A DNA stretch of 13,884 bases. Origin: Pseudomonadota bacterium. GTDB lineage: Bacteria > Pseudomonadota > Gammaproteobacteria > Acidiferrobacterales > Acidiferrobacteraceae. Both the position numbers and the translations under genes were made by a program. The stretch spans positions 1 through 13,884 of the forward strand of contig JAJYPQ010000064.1 in assembly GCA_021795255.1 (NCBI GenBank), read 5' to 3'. The notes beneath the pieces are model-generated. The model did no database searches. It was not told where the DNA came from and worked only from the letters and a program-made list of their open reading frames with translations. Below, in pieces: positions 1-9,393 of the stretch (position 1 is its first letter; each line of letters starts with the position of its first letter).

Positions 1-1495
1 TGATGCGGTTGGAGACGGTGCCCAAAAGACTATACGGAAGCTCGGCCCAATTGGCCGTCATGAAATCGACCGTCTGGACCGCCCGCAAGGCGATAACAAA
101 GTCATACGCCCGTCCATCGCCGACCACCCCGACCGACCGCACCGGCAAAAAGACCGCGAACGCCTGGCTTACCTTCTCGTAATAGCCACTGCGCCGCAGC
201 TCTTCGATAAAGATAGCGTCGGCCAAACGCAGAATATCCGCGTAGCGCTCCTCGATAGCCCCAAGAATCCGCACCCCAAGTCCGGGGCCCGGGAACGGAT
301 GGCGATGAATCATGGCGGCTGGCAAACCGAGCACTAAACCTATCCTGCGCACCTCGTCTTTAAAGAGCTGACGAAGGGGCTCGAGCAATTTGAGTTTCAT
401 GCGCTCCGGAAGGCCACCCACATTGTGGTGCGACTTGATGACGCGCGCCTTACCGCCCTTGGCCCCCGCCGACTCAATCACATCGGGGTAAATTGTTCCT
501 TGGGCGAGCCACTGAACCCGCGGCAGCTTCGCGGCCTCTTCCTCGAACACCGCGATAAAGGTCTCGCCTATCACCTTACGCTTGCGTTCGGGATCGTTGA
601 CCCCCTGTAACGCCTGCAAAAAGCGTTGTTCGGCATTGACCCGAATGACCCGCACGCCAAGATGATCGGCGAAGGTCGCCATCACCTGATCGCCCTCGTT
701 CAACCGCAAAAGGCCGTTATCCACAAAAACGCATGTCAAACGATCACCGATCGCCTGATGCAATAAGGCTGCCACGACAGATGAGTCTACGCCGCCTGAC
801 AGGGCGAGCACGACCTCTTCGTCGCCCACTTGCTTGCGGATACCCGTCAAAATCTCGTTGATAATAGCCTTGTCAGTCCAGGCTCGCGCCAACCCGCAGA
901 TATCGTGCACAAAGCGTTCGATAATCCGCTGTCCTTGACGGGTGTGAGTGACCTCGGGGTGGAACTGCAAACCATAATAATGTCGAGATTCATCGGCGAT
1001 CGCCGCCAAGGGGGCATTATCGGTCTCGGCGATAGCGGTAAAGCCCGGGGGACACGCCCCTACACGGTCACCGTGGCTCATCCACACATCAAGCACAGGC
1101 TTCGTACCTTCACCATCGCTCAAGCCATGCAGGAGGCGGGAATGGCCCAGGGTCCGCACCCGCGCGTAACCGTATTCCCGGCGCGTGGCCGACTCGACCT
1201 GACCTCCCATTTGGGCTGCGAGCGCCTGCATGCCGTAACAAATACCGAGCACCGGCACGCCGCTTCTCAACACCGACTCTGGTATTCTTGGGGTATCTTG
1301 CTCGGTGACGGACTCGGGACTTCCGGACAGGATCACGCCGCGGGGCGCAAAGCCTTCTATCGCCTTATCGCTCACATCCCATGGGGCGATTTCGCAGTAG
1401 ACCCCCGCCTCGCGCACACGTCGCGCTATGAGCTGCGTATACTGGGAACCAAAGTCGATAATGAGAATTTTTTCCGAACGCGGATCCCGGGCCAT
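1..1495 (-). CDS. guaA: GMP synthase (glutamine-hydrolysing), 3' end cut by window edge
   Basis: Converts XMP to GMP using ATP and ammonia released from glutamine; cytosolic, last step of GMP synthesis. The reading frame stays open to the window edge, giving 498 codons. Visible features: FGSQYTQL near residue 14; the class I amidotransferase nucleophile in GICYGMQ (Cys86); the other triad members in QFHPEVT (His179, Glu181); the ATP-pyrophosphatase P-loop SGGVDSS (233-239); and HPFPGPGLG (399-407) leading into the dimerisation domain. The last readable residues are LLGTVSNRI; compared with the E. coli protein about 25 residues are missing. I chose ATG at 1495, 19 bases after the guaB stop, because it matches the family N-terminus. 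An in-frame GTG at 1522 overlapping the guaB stop is possible and would add nine residues. The ribosome site is weak (purine-rich AAAAAGAG), consistent with coupling to guaB. Confidence 0.97.
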   Translation of the reverse strand, partial: MARDPRSEKILIIDFGSQYTQLIARRVREAGVYCEIAPWDVSDKAIEGFAPRGVILSGSPESVTEQDTPRIPESVLRSGVPVLGICYGMQALAAQMGGQVESATRREYGYARVRTLGHSRLLHGLSDGEGTKPVLDVWMSHGDRVGACPPGFTAIAETDNAPLAAIADESRHYYGLQFHPEVTHTRQGQRIIERFVHDICGLARAWTDKAIINEILTGIRKQVGDEEVVLALSGGVDSSVVAALLHQAIGDRLTCVFVDNGLLRLNEGDQVMATFADHLGVRVIRVNAEQRFLQALQGVNDPERKRKVIGETFIAVFEEEAAKLPRVQWLAQGTIYPDVIESAGAKGGKARVIKSHHNVGGLPERMKLKLLEPLRQLFKDEVRRIGLVLGLPAAMIHRHPFPGPGLGVRILGAIEERYADILRLADAIFIEELRRSGYYEKVSQAFAVFLPVRSVGVVGDGRAYDFVIALRAVQTVDFMTANWAELPYSLLGTVSNRI

Positions 1496-1514
1496 CTCTT
1501 TTTCGGATCTCTTC

Positions 1515-3006
<1,492 letters not shown>

Positions 3007-3037
3007 CGCCTGGCCCCTCGGGACCCGGACCGGCCCT

Positions 3038-3066
3038 TTGTGTTTTAATATGAGAGCGTCTATAAA
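3038..3066 (+). promoter_or_regulatory. Predicted sigma-70 promoter of the small lipoprotein gene
   Basis: A -35-like TTGTGT (3038-3043) lies 17 bases from a TATAAA -10 box (3061-3066), predicting transcription start near 3073. A clear Shine-Dalgarno (AGAGGAG, 3080-3086) sits eight bases before the ATG at 3095. The element diverges from the guaB promoter in the same 122-base intergenic region. It may also serve xseA downstream. Confidence 0.5.
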
Positions 3067-3094
3067 TAAAAATCCACTCAGAGGAGCTTGCCAG

Positions 3095-3409
3095 ATGAAA
3101 AAAACGATCCTGGTTGTTGGGTGCGCACTCGCCCTAGGAGGCTGTGCCGGCATGTCCCACTCAAACGGCCCGTCGCAGAGCGCCATTGCCCAGCAACGCT
3201 TAAAACAGGCTGACATGGCCGTGAAGATAACCCGTGCCAAGGGGGCCTTATGGCTCGCAACGCCGCACGAATTGGCGATTGCCCGCAAGGCCGCGGCGCA
3301 AGGCCATTACGCAAAAGCCATCAAGGCCGCCGATATCGTTTTGACCCAATGTCGAGTCGCCCAACGTCAGGCGGCGAGCAACGCCCACGCGAAACCCTAT
3401 TATCCTTAA
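3095..3409 (+). CDS. Small lipoprotein of unknown function (104 aa)
   Basis: I cannot name this gene. The first 16 residues form a lipoprotein signal (Met-Lys-Lys, hydrophobic core VVGCALAL) ending in a lipobox Leu-Gly-Gly-Cys, so Cys17 would be lipidated. After a Ser/Asn/Gly-rich linker (18-30) the mature part is Ala-rich and probably helical, with a hairpin-like stretch at about 46-93 containing ATPHELAIARKAAAQGHYAKA. This pattern (helix, His-Glu-Leu, helix, Gly-His/Asp-Tyr-x-Lys-Ala) loosely recalls small DUF4398-type or SoxXA-binding lipoproteins; that is a resemblance by eye, not a match. The mature part is basic (about 12 Lys/Arg against 3 Asp/Glu). Start chosen at 3095 because the strong AGAGGAG site precedes it and the signal peptide begins there; an upstream in-frame start at 3038 lies within the promoter. 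It sits between guaB and xseA, which are usually adjacent and divergent in this class. Confidence 0.85.
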   Translation: MKKTILVVGCALALGGCAGMSHSNGPSQSAIAQQRLKQADMAVKITRAKGALWLATPHELAIARKAAAQGHYAKAIKAADIVLTQCRVAQRQAASNAHAKPYYP

Positions 3410-3422
3410 GTGTCAAGGCCCT

Positions 3423-3450
3423 AGGCCCCGGGCTATCGCGCCCGGGGCCT
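3423..3450 (+). terminator. GC-rich hairpin between lipoprotein gene and xseA
   Basis: A perfect 11-bp inverted repeat, AGGCCCCGGGC and GCCCGGGGCCT, encloses a six-base loop. It begins 13 bases after the lipoprotein stop codon. Only two T residues follow it, so it lacks the U-tract of a standard intrinsic terminator on either strand. It may end or slow transcription, protect the 3' end of the lipoprotein mRNA, or limit read-through into xseA, whose start lies 20 bases further on. Confidence 0.45.
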
Positions 3451-3469
3451 TCGCGCTATGGTGGGTCGG

Positions 3470-4960
3470 ATGAACCCTGAGATACCGCCTCCCTCCGCCT
3501 TTTCCGACCGTACCGTCTACACCGTCTCGCGCCTCAATCAGGAGGTACGAGGGCTCCTGGAAGACCAGTTGGGGCGGGTGTGGGTGGAGGGCGAGATCGG
3601 CGACTCCTCGCAGCCCTCGTCCGGGCACATCTATTTCACCCTCAAGGATGGCCGGGCCCAGGTGCGTTGCGCGCTCTTTCGGGGCGCCCAGCGGCTCTGC
3701 TGTCCGGTGGTCAATGGCGCACAAGTCCTGGTCCGCGCCCGGGTCAGCCTTTATGAGGGGCGCGGGGAGTTTCAGCTCATCGTCGAACAAATGGAGGACG
3801 CCGGCGAGGGCGCCCTCCGGCGCGCCTTCGAGGTATTGAAGAAAAAACTCGCGAGCGAGGGCTTGTTCGACGCCCAACATAAAAAGCCCCTGCCAAGGAC
3901 CATTCGCAGAATCGGGGTCATCACCTCGCCCGATGGGGCCGTCTTGCACGACATCCTTACCACCTTGAAGCGCCGCTTTCCGGCGATAGCGGTCCTCCTC
4001 TACGGCGTCCCCGTGCAGGGCAAGGACGCCGCTTCGCGCATCGCCGAGGCCCTTGATCTCGCCAACGCCCGCGCCGAATGCGATGTCCTGTTATTGGCGC
4101 GCGGTGGCGGCTCTCTTGAGGACCTCTGGCCGTTCAACGAGGAGCTTGTGGCCCGCGCCCTATTTCGTTCGCGCCTTCCGGTCGTGTCGGGCATAGGCCA
4201 CGAGACCGACACCACCATTGCCGACTGGGTCGCGGACGTACGCGCCCCTACCCCTACAGCGGCGGCCGAGCTCTTAAGCCCCGACCAAAGCCTGTGGCGG
4301 GAACGCCATAAAGAGGCCCGGCGCCGCCTCCAAAGGCTGTGCGAGCGGGCCATGCGGGAACGCATACAAAAATTGGATGAGCTCAAACGCCGATTATCGA
4401 CCCCGGCACTGGCCCTGGCGCAGCGCCAGGGGGTCTTGAGCGCCCTGAAACGGCGGCTGCTCCTCGCCCTACCCCGCTACCAGGAACGGCTCGGGAATCG
4501 CCTGCTCGTGCTGTCGCGGCGACTGGCCCTGCAATCTCCCCAAAGCCGGCTACAGCGTGATCGGCTCCGTCTGAGCCCGATGGCCGCCGCCTTATACGCC
4601 GCCATCCATCGGCAATTACAAGCCCGCCGCGCCCGGTTCGCCACCCTGCCTTCGCGCTTGGCGGCGCGTCACCCGAGGCTCGCGATCGAGCCCTTGCGAA
4701 AGACCCGCCAGACCCTGACCGAGCGCCTCGTGCGCGCCATGCGCGCCTCCCTCAAGAGTCGTGAGGAACGCGTCGCATACGTCAAGCGGGCCCTGACCCT
4801 CGTTGGGCCACGGGCAGTCCTGGAACGCGGGTATGCGATCGTCACAGACCACAACGGACACGTGGTCTCCACCAGCGCCTCGTGCCACCCCGGGGACCGC
4901 TTAGGGGTTCTTCTCGCCTCGGGCGAACTCCAGGTCGAGGTCAAGACCAGTCATTCGTAG
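3470..4960 (+). CDS. xseA: Exodeoxyribonuclease VII large subunit
   Basis: Large subunit of exonuclease VII, which with several XseB copies degrades single-stranded DNA from either end into oligonucleotides; cytosolic. Starting at ATG 3470 the protein has 496 residues, about 40 more than E. coli. The N-terminal OB fold spans about residues 15-110 (YTVSRLNQEVRGLLE, then SSGHIYFTLKD). The catalytic domain carries GVITSPDGAVLHDIL (149-163), ARGGGSLEDLWPFNEE (210-225) and GHETDTTIADWVADVRAPTP (243-262). A long Arg/Leu-rich helical region follows, probably coiled coil, then the C-terminal LERGYAIVT segment. An in-frame ATG at 3458 would add four residues but has no ribosome site; GGTGG precedes the 3470 start. 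xseB is not adjacent, as is usual in this class. The 3' end overlaps the end of der on the other strand. Confidence 0.96.
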   Translation: MNPEIPPPSAFSDRTVYTVSRLNQEVRGLLEDQLGRVWVEGEIGDSSQPSSGHIYFTLKDGRAQVRCALFRGAQRLCCPVVNGAQVLVRARVSLYEGRGEFQLIVEQMEDAGEGALRRAFEVLKKKLASEGLFDAQHKKPLPRTIRRIGVITSPDGAVLHDILTTLKRRFPAIAVLLYGVPVQGKDAASRIAEALDLANARAECDVLLLARGGGSLEDLWPFNEELVARALFRSRLPVVSGIGHETDTTIADWVADVRAPTPTAAAELLSPDQSLWRERHKEARRRLQRLCERAMRERIQKLDELKRRLSTPALALAQRQGVLSALKRRLLLALPRYQERLGNRLLVLSRRLALQSPQSRLQRDRLRLSPMAAALYAAIHRQLQARRARFATLPSRLAARHPRLAIEPLRKTRQTLTERLVRAMRASLKSREERVAYVKRALTLVGPRAVLERGYAIVTDHNGHVVSTSASCHPGDRLGVLLASGELQVEVKTSHS

Positions 4961-6348
4961 TGCGCCTTTCGGAACCGCTTTAGCCGCCGCCTCTTGGCCT
5001 CTTGACGGGCCGTAGGCGCAGCGCTCGTGACACGCCCCGCAAAGGGGTTATCCCCCTCCCGGAACTCGATCTCGACCGGCGTCCCCTCAAGTCGGAAGTG
5101 CTCGCGAACCCGCTGCGCCAGATAACGGCGCCAGGAGTCTGGTACCTCGTTTACGAGATTGCCGTGAACGATGACGCGCGGCGGATGCTTGCCGCCCTGA
5201 TGGGCAAACTTCGGCTTGATACGTCGGCCCCGGACCATGGGGGGCGCGGTCGCGGAAATGGCGTCTTTCAACAAGCGATTGAGTTGCGGGGTGGGAAGCG
5301 CACGGCCCCCGGAGCGATAGGCACGCTCCATCGCCGGAAACAAGGGCCCGATATGCAGACCTTCCAGGGCCGAAATGAAATGCGGCGGGGCGAAGGCCAG
5401 AAACGGGAGCTTACGCGACAGCTCGCGCTTGATCCAATCCCGGCGCGACGCCTCCAGCCCCTCCCATTTATTGACCACGAGCACAATGGACCGCCCTTGC
5501 GCCAAGACATGGCCGGCGAGCGTCACGTCCTGCTCGCTAATCTCTTCGCGTGCGTCAAAAACCAGAAGCACGACATGCGCCTCGTCGACGGCCTGAAGGG
5601 TCTTGGCCACGCTATGGCGTTCTAGGGGGTCTGTGACGTGGCTACGCCTACGCACCCCGGCGGTATCGATCAGGATATAGCGCTTACCCTCGCGCTCGAA
5701 CGGAATATGGATGCTATCCCGCGTGGTTCCGGGGATCTCGGAGACCACCACGCGCTCCTCGCCGAGAAGCGCGTTCACGAGCGTGCTCTTACCGACATTC
5801 GGGCGCCCAGCCAGGGCAATCCGCATACCGTCGCCGGGCTCGAAACTGCGCTCTTCCGGCCCAAAGACGGCAAGGGCCGCCGTCATTAATTCTTCCAAGC
5901 CACGATTGTGGGTCGCCGCTATGGCATACGGACGGCCAAGCCCCAGGGCATGGAACTCGGCGACTGCAAGATCGGCCTCCAGGCCCTCGGTTTTGTTAAC
6001 CGCCAGAAAGACCCGGCGGTTCAAAGTCCGTAGCAGATCCGCGATCGCCCAATCATCAGCGTTTGGTCCCTCGCGGCCATCAGTGACGTAAACGACCACG
6101 TCCGCCTCGGTCAAGGCTTGGCGGGTTTGTGTCAAAACAAGTGCGGTCAAGGGGTCTTGGTCGCGGACCATACCCCCGGTGTCTACAACGATATAGGGAC
6201 GGCCGCCAACCCGTCCGTCCCCGTACTGCCGGTCGCGAGTGAGACCCGGCACATCGGCGACGAGCGCCTGGCGCGACCTGGTCAGGGCATTAAAGAGCGT
6301 GGACTTACCGACATTGGGTCGACCAACGAGCACCACAACGGGCTTCAT
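4951..6348 (-). CDS. der: Ribosome-assembly GTPase Der (EngA), tandem G domains
   Basis: Essential double-GTPase acting in maturation of the 50S ribosomal subunit. 465 residues. G domain 1 has GRPNVGKST (9-17), PGLTRDR (34-40) and DTGG (56-59); G domain 2 has GRPNVGKST (181-189), PGTTRDS (206-212) and DTAG (228-231). A C-terminal KH-like domain follows (ISATAPPMVRGRRIKPKFA, RVIVHGN) with a basic tail. Both G4 motifs read Asn-Lys-x-Glu (NKTE 118-121, NKWE 293-296) instead of the usual NKxD. The ATG overlaps the bamB stop as ATGA, implying translational coupling; GAAGG lies just upstream. It is the last gene of the minus-strand run, and its stop lies inside the end of the convergent xseA. Confidence 0.98.
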   Translation of the reverse strand: MKPVVVLVGRPNVGKSTLFNALTRSRQALVADVPGLTRDRQYGDGRVGGRPYIVVDTGGMVRDQDPLTALVLTQTRQALTEADVVVYVTDGREGPNADDWAIADLLRTLNRRVFLAVNKTEGLEADLAVAEFHALGLGRPYAIAATHNRGLEELMTAALAVFGPEERSFEPGDGMRIALAGRPNVGKSTLVNALLGEERVVVSEIPGTTRDSIHIPFEREGKRYILIDTAGVRRRSHVTDPLERHSVAKTLQAVDEAHVVLLVFDAREEISEQDVTLAGHVLAQGRSIVLVVNKWEGLEASRRDWIKRELSRKLPFLAFAPPHFISALEGLHIGPLFPAMERAYRSGGRALPTPQLNRLLKDAISATAPPMVRGRRIKPKFAHQGGKHPPRVIVHGNLVNEVPDSWRRYLAQRVREHFRLEGTPVEIEFREGDNPFAGRVTSAAPTARQEAKRRRLKRFRKAHYE

Positions 6349-7508
6349 GGGGCCTTCGGTTTAAACCGTAAAGCGGTCAGACGCCCGTTCGTGTTGAGTA
6401 CAAAGACATAGGGGAGGCCGGGGGCCACCGAGGCGACCAGAGGCGCGGCTCGAATCGCCCCTTCGCCCACCCGTTTGCGCGCCATCAGGGCCCCGGTCCG
6501 ACGCGAAAGCCACTGTGTGTAGCCCGCGAAATCCCCCATCACCACGGCGGGGCCCGCCAAGGCCGGGGCTCCGAGTCGCCGATTCAATAGCAGCTTCTCC
6601 GTCCACAGGGTTCCGCCGCTAGCATTCGCTAGCGCCATAACTCGGCTGTCTGTCGTTACGACATAAAGCGACTGCCCGCCCAGCGCCATATTGCGGTCTG
6701 AAGAGAGTGGATGGCTCCAGAGGATGGCCCCGGAGTGCGCCGCCAAGGCCACCACATTGCCGTGATAGGCATTGGCGTATACGAGGTTCTGTTGCCAGAT
6801 GGGGTGCGCCACATCGACGAGGCGCTCCACGACGTCCCCGCCCCGCGGACGCGCAATCACACTCGTCCACAATCGGCGCCCATCTTGCGTGCGCAAGGCG
6901 ACGACCTCGCCATTGGCGTAACCTTTATAGAGCAGGCCGTGGGCCAGCGCTGGACGCGAACTGAGATACAACTTCAGCGCCGGCTCGACGTGAGACGTGA
7001 CCCACAAACGCTTCCCGTGCCGCAAACCAAAGGCCGTCACGTGACCATCGAGCGACGCCACATAGACACCGTGCGGCCCGATGGTGGGGGATGCTAAAAC
7101 CTCGCTCGGGGCTTGCGCCCGCCACGCCATCGCCCCGTTCTTCGCCTTCAAGACCAGCACCCGGCCGCGTCGCGTCGCGACCGCCACCAGACCTTGACCG
7201 ACACCAACACCGCCTGTGACGTGAGCCTTGAGGTGTTTATGCCATACTCGGCGACCACTACGGGCACGATAGGCCGCAACCACTCCGTTTTCGCTCGCGA
7301 CATAAATCGTCCCCTGCGCCAAGCCTGGGCGCAAGATCAGATCGTAGCCGCCGGTTCCGTTGCCCGCCTCATGCGACCATACGCGCGCGACTTTTAGGGC
7401 GGGCTTAAAGGCGGTCAGGCGATGGGGGCGGGGGAGATTGCTATGGCTGCTAAAAAGACCACAGGCGCCCACTAAAAGCAGGAGCGCAAGGATCGCCACA
7501 TTTCTCAT
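6345..7508 (-). CDS. bamB: Outer-membrane assembly lipoprotein BamB
   Basis: Lipoprotein of the BAM complex, which inserts beta-barrel proteins into the outer membrane through BamA. 387 residues (E. coli 392). The signal peptide ends with the lipobox Val-Gly-Ala-Cys, so Cys16 is lipidated. The rest shows PQQ-like beta-propeller repeats: recurring G-x-V-x-A-x-x-x-x-x-G-x-x-x-W units such as GVVAAYRARSGRRVW, GHVTAFGLRHGKRLW, GEVVALRTQDGRRLW and GNVVALAAHSGAILW. The mature protein is strikingly basic (by hand about 45 Lys/Arg to 16 Asp/Glu). The ATG overlaps the yfgM stop by four bases and the stop overlaps the der start by four bases, so translation of the three is probably coupled. No good Shine-Dalgarno is visible. 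Confidence 0.96.
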   Translation of the reverse strand: MRNVAILALLLLVGACGLFSSHSNLPRPHRLTAFKPALKVARVWSHEAGNGTGGYDLILRPGLAQGTIYVASENGVVAAYRARSGRRVWHKHLKAHVTGGVGVGQGLVAVATRRGRVLVLKAKNGAMAWRAQAPSEVLASPTIGPHGVYVASLDGHVTAFGLRHGKRLWVTSHVEPALKLYLSSRPALAHGLLYKGYANGEVVALRTQDGRRLWTSVIARPRGGDVVERLVDVAHPIWQQNLVYANAYHGNVVALAAHSGAILWSHPLSSDRNMALGGQSLYVVTTDSRVMALANASGGTLWTEKLLLNRRLGAPALAGPAVVMGDFAGYTQWLSRRTGALMARKRVGEGAIRAAPLVASVAPGLPYVFVLNTNGRLTALRFKPKAP

Positions 7509-8137
7509 GGAGACACCGGAAGTTGGGCCTGCTCACGGCGCCATAAGACGGTTAGGGTCGACTTCTTGGGCGCCAACTTGATCGCCTCTCCAAAGGTCTG
7601 ATAGGCCGCCGCATTTTTGCCTTCGCGCGCCAATATCTGGGCCTTAAGCCCCAAGACCATGGCCTTAAACCCGTAAGGCCGCGCGATATTGGCGTAAACC
7701 CACGCCTTATGGGGATGGCCTTGGGCCAGCAACAGATCGGCCAGTCGTAAGCGCGCCACGGTCCGGATAGTCCATTCGCGTGCATGATGGGCCGCGAACT
7801 TGAGATTGGCGATCGCCCCCGGGATGCGATTTTGTTCGTAATCGAGTCGCGCAAGGAGCAGCGCGCCCTGCCCGGCGTAAGGGGTCGCAGCGAAGCTGTG
7901 CTCAAGCTTGTGGCCCGCGACCGTCGCCAAGCCCGGGCGCTGTTGGCTAGTCGCCTCCAGCATCTCGTTGTACAAAGCGGCCGCGAGCAAGGAGCGACGC
8001 GCCTCGTAACGGTGATAATAGAAGACGCCGCCGACCACGATGGCTGCCGCCAGGAGGCCATATACGACCAGCCGGCCATACTTTTGGAGGAACGACTTAA
8101 TCTCCGCCCACTCGTCTTGGATCAGGTCATTTGTCAT
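7505..8137 (-). CDS. yfgM: Ancillary SecYEG translocon subunit YfgM
   Basis: Inner-membrane protein with a periplasmic TPR-like domain; in E. coli it associates with SecYEG and the chaperone PpiD and links translocation to envelope quality control. 210 residues (E. coli 206). A short cytosolic N-terminus (DEWAEIKSFLQKYG) precedes one membrane segment at about 22-43 (VVYGLLAAAIVVGGVFYY), followed by helical repeats, for example AYQTFGEAIKLAP near the C-terminus. The periplasmic part is net basic (about 23 Lys/Arg to 11 Asp/Glu). The ATG lies within the last 11 bases of hisS, and the stop overlaps the bamB start by four bases, as in the conserved hisS-yfgM-bamB-der cluster. Confidence 0.94.
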   Translation of the reverse strand: MTNDLIQDEWAEIKSFLQKYGRLVVYGLLAAAIVVGGVFYYHRYEARRSLLAAALYNEMLEATSQQRPGLATVAGHKLEHSFAATPYAGQGALLLARLDYEQNRIPGAIANLKFAAHHAREWTIRTVARLRLADLLLAQGHPHKAWVYANIARPYGFKAMVLGLKAQILAREGKNAAAYQTFGEAIKLAPKKSTLTVLWRREQAQLPVSP

Positions 8138-9383
8138 CGTGTTTCGTCTTCGCCTCCAAGGCCTTTGTGACGCGTGTCACGGCGTCCGTCCAGGGCACAG
8201 TGCCCTCATTGCGGCCGGCGCAGACCACCACCACCGCTTCCTCGTCTTGCGCCTGCACGATACATCGCGCCCGACTTTCCTGCGCCCGCTTCATTTGGCT
8301 CTTTTGACTGGCCCCGGCGAGATGAACCTCGACCCGCAGCCCTGCGTTGCGCAACGACTCCGCCAGCACCAGGGCCGACCCGTTTAAGGCCGCAGGCGTC
8401 ATCACGAACACATCGGGCGCATCGCTTGCCGGAACCTTCGTGACAAGGGTCATAAACCGCTCAAGTCCGATGGCAAAGCCGGCCGCCGCCGTCGGCGCCC
8501 CACCCAACTCGGCCACAAGCCCATCGTAGCGTCCGCCGGCACATATCGCGGTCTGGGCGCCCAGGTCCCCCGAGACCCACTCGAAGACCGTGTGCGTGTA
8601 ATAATCGAGCCCGCGCACCAAACGCGGGGCCACCGCGAAATTCACGCCCAGGACCGAAAGCTGGTCCGTCAATCGCTCGAAGTGGGCCTTTGCATCCGCA
8701 TCGAGATAATCCCCGATCTTTGGGGCTGCGGCAAGAACTTCTGCCATGTCCGGATTCTTACTGTCGAGCACCCGCAGGGGGTTCCTCTTAAGGCGCCGCG
8801 TACTGTCTTCATCCAGCGCCGCGGCATGGCCCTCTAGATACTGAACAAGGGCCTCCCGATAACGGGCCCGACATGCCGCAGTCCCCAGGGAATTCAATAG
8901 CAAGCGGGCCTTGACCCCAAGCGTTCGCATCAGCCGGTCGCCGAGCAGGATCAGCTCCGCCTCTATTTCGGGCCCGCGCATGCCGTAGGCCTCGACCCCC
9001 AACTGGTGGAACTGCCGGTAACGCCCCTTCTGCGGCCGCTCGTGCCGGAACATCGGGCCTTGGTACCACAACCGTTGGGTTTGGTTATGAAAAAGGCCAG
9101 CTTCGATGCCGGCCCTAACACAGCCTGCCGTCCCCTCGGGGCGCAGACTCAGGCTCTCGCCGTTGCGGTCGAGAAAGGTATACATCTCCTTCTCGACGAT
9201 GTCTGTGACCTCGCCCACGGCCCGGGCATAGAGCTCGGTGCGCTCAAGCACCGGCAACCGGATCTCCGCGTAGCCATAAGCCGCCAGCACCGAGCGTGCG
9301 AGCTCCTCTACGGCGGCCCACGTCGCCGCGTCATGGGGCAATAAGGCGTTGACACCCCGTACCCCGGCGATTTGGCGATTCAA
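8127..9383 (-). CDS. hisS: Histidyl-tRNA synthetase (TTG start)
   Basis: Class II aminoacyl-tRNA synthetase charging tRNA-His; cytosolic dimer. From TTG 9383 the protein has 418 residues (E. coli 424) and begins [16 protein letters not shown], matching the family N-terminus. Motif 2 is [19 protein letters not shown] (109-127); the histidine-binding HisA segment is [14 protein letters not shown] (255-268); motif 3 is GFAIGLERF (302-310). A C-terminal anticodon-binding domain follows ([10 protein letters not shown] onward). TTG is preferred because GAGGA sits just upstream and the next in-frame start, GTG at 9434, would overlap ispG by 44 bases and add 17 residues absent from the family. ispG ends seven bases upstream; yfgM begins inside the 3' end. 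Confidence 0.97.
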   Translation of the reverse strand: MNRQIAGVRGVNALLPHDAATWAAVEELARSVLAAYGYAEIRLPVLERTELYARAVGEVTDIVEKEMYTFLDRNGESLSLRPEGTAGCVRAGIEAGLFHNQTQRLWYQGPMFRHERPQKGRYRQFHQLGVEAYGMRGPEIEAELILLGDRLMRTLGVKARLLLNSLGTAACRARYREALVQYLEGHAAALDEDSTRRLKRNPLRVLDSKNPDMAEVLAAAPKIGDYLDADAKAHFERLTDQLSVLGVNFAVAPRLVRGLDYYTHTVFEWVSGDLGAQTAICAGGRYDGLVAELGGAPTAAAGFAIGLERFMTLVTKVPASDAPDVFVMTPAALNGSALVLAESLRNAGLRVEVHLAGASQKSQMKRAQESRARCIVQAQDEEAVVVVCAGRNEGTVPWTDAVTRVTKALEAKTKHDDK

Positions 9384-9393
9384 GCGATCCTCA
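9384..9393 (-). promoter_or_regulatory. Ribosome binding site deciding the hisS TTG start
   Basis: On the minus strand the bases read TGAGGATCGC directly before TTG at 9383. The ispG stop TGA forms part of the GAGGA Shine-Dalgarno, so terminating ribosomes would sit on the hisS initiation region. This supports TTG rather than the upstream GTG. Confidence 0.7.

Noticed and set aside
3380..3417. TTGACA on the minus strand at 3417-3412 as an antisense promoter
   Set aside because: No -10-like hexamer at 16-18 bases spacing.
3413..3949. Minus-strand frame of 178 codons antisense to xseA
   Set aside because: Mirrors the conserved XseA N-terminal domain; no family features or ribosome site.
5002..5625. 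Plus-strand frame of 207 codons antisense to der
   Set aside because: Shadow of the Der GTPase coding sequence; no independent evidence of a gene.
6617..6633. Repeated CGCTAGC (6617-6623 and 6627-6633) able to form a short hairpin
   Set aside because: Inside bamB, encoding Leu-Ala-Asn-Ala-Ser; a local coincidence of alanine and serine codons with no context suggesting a site.
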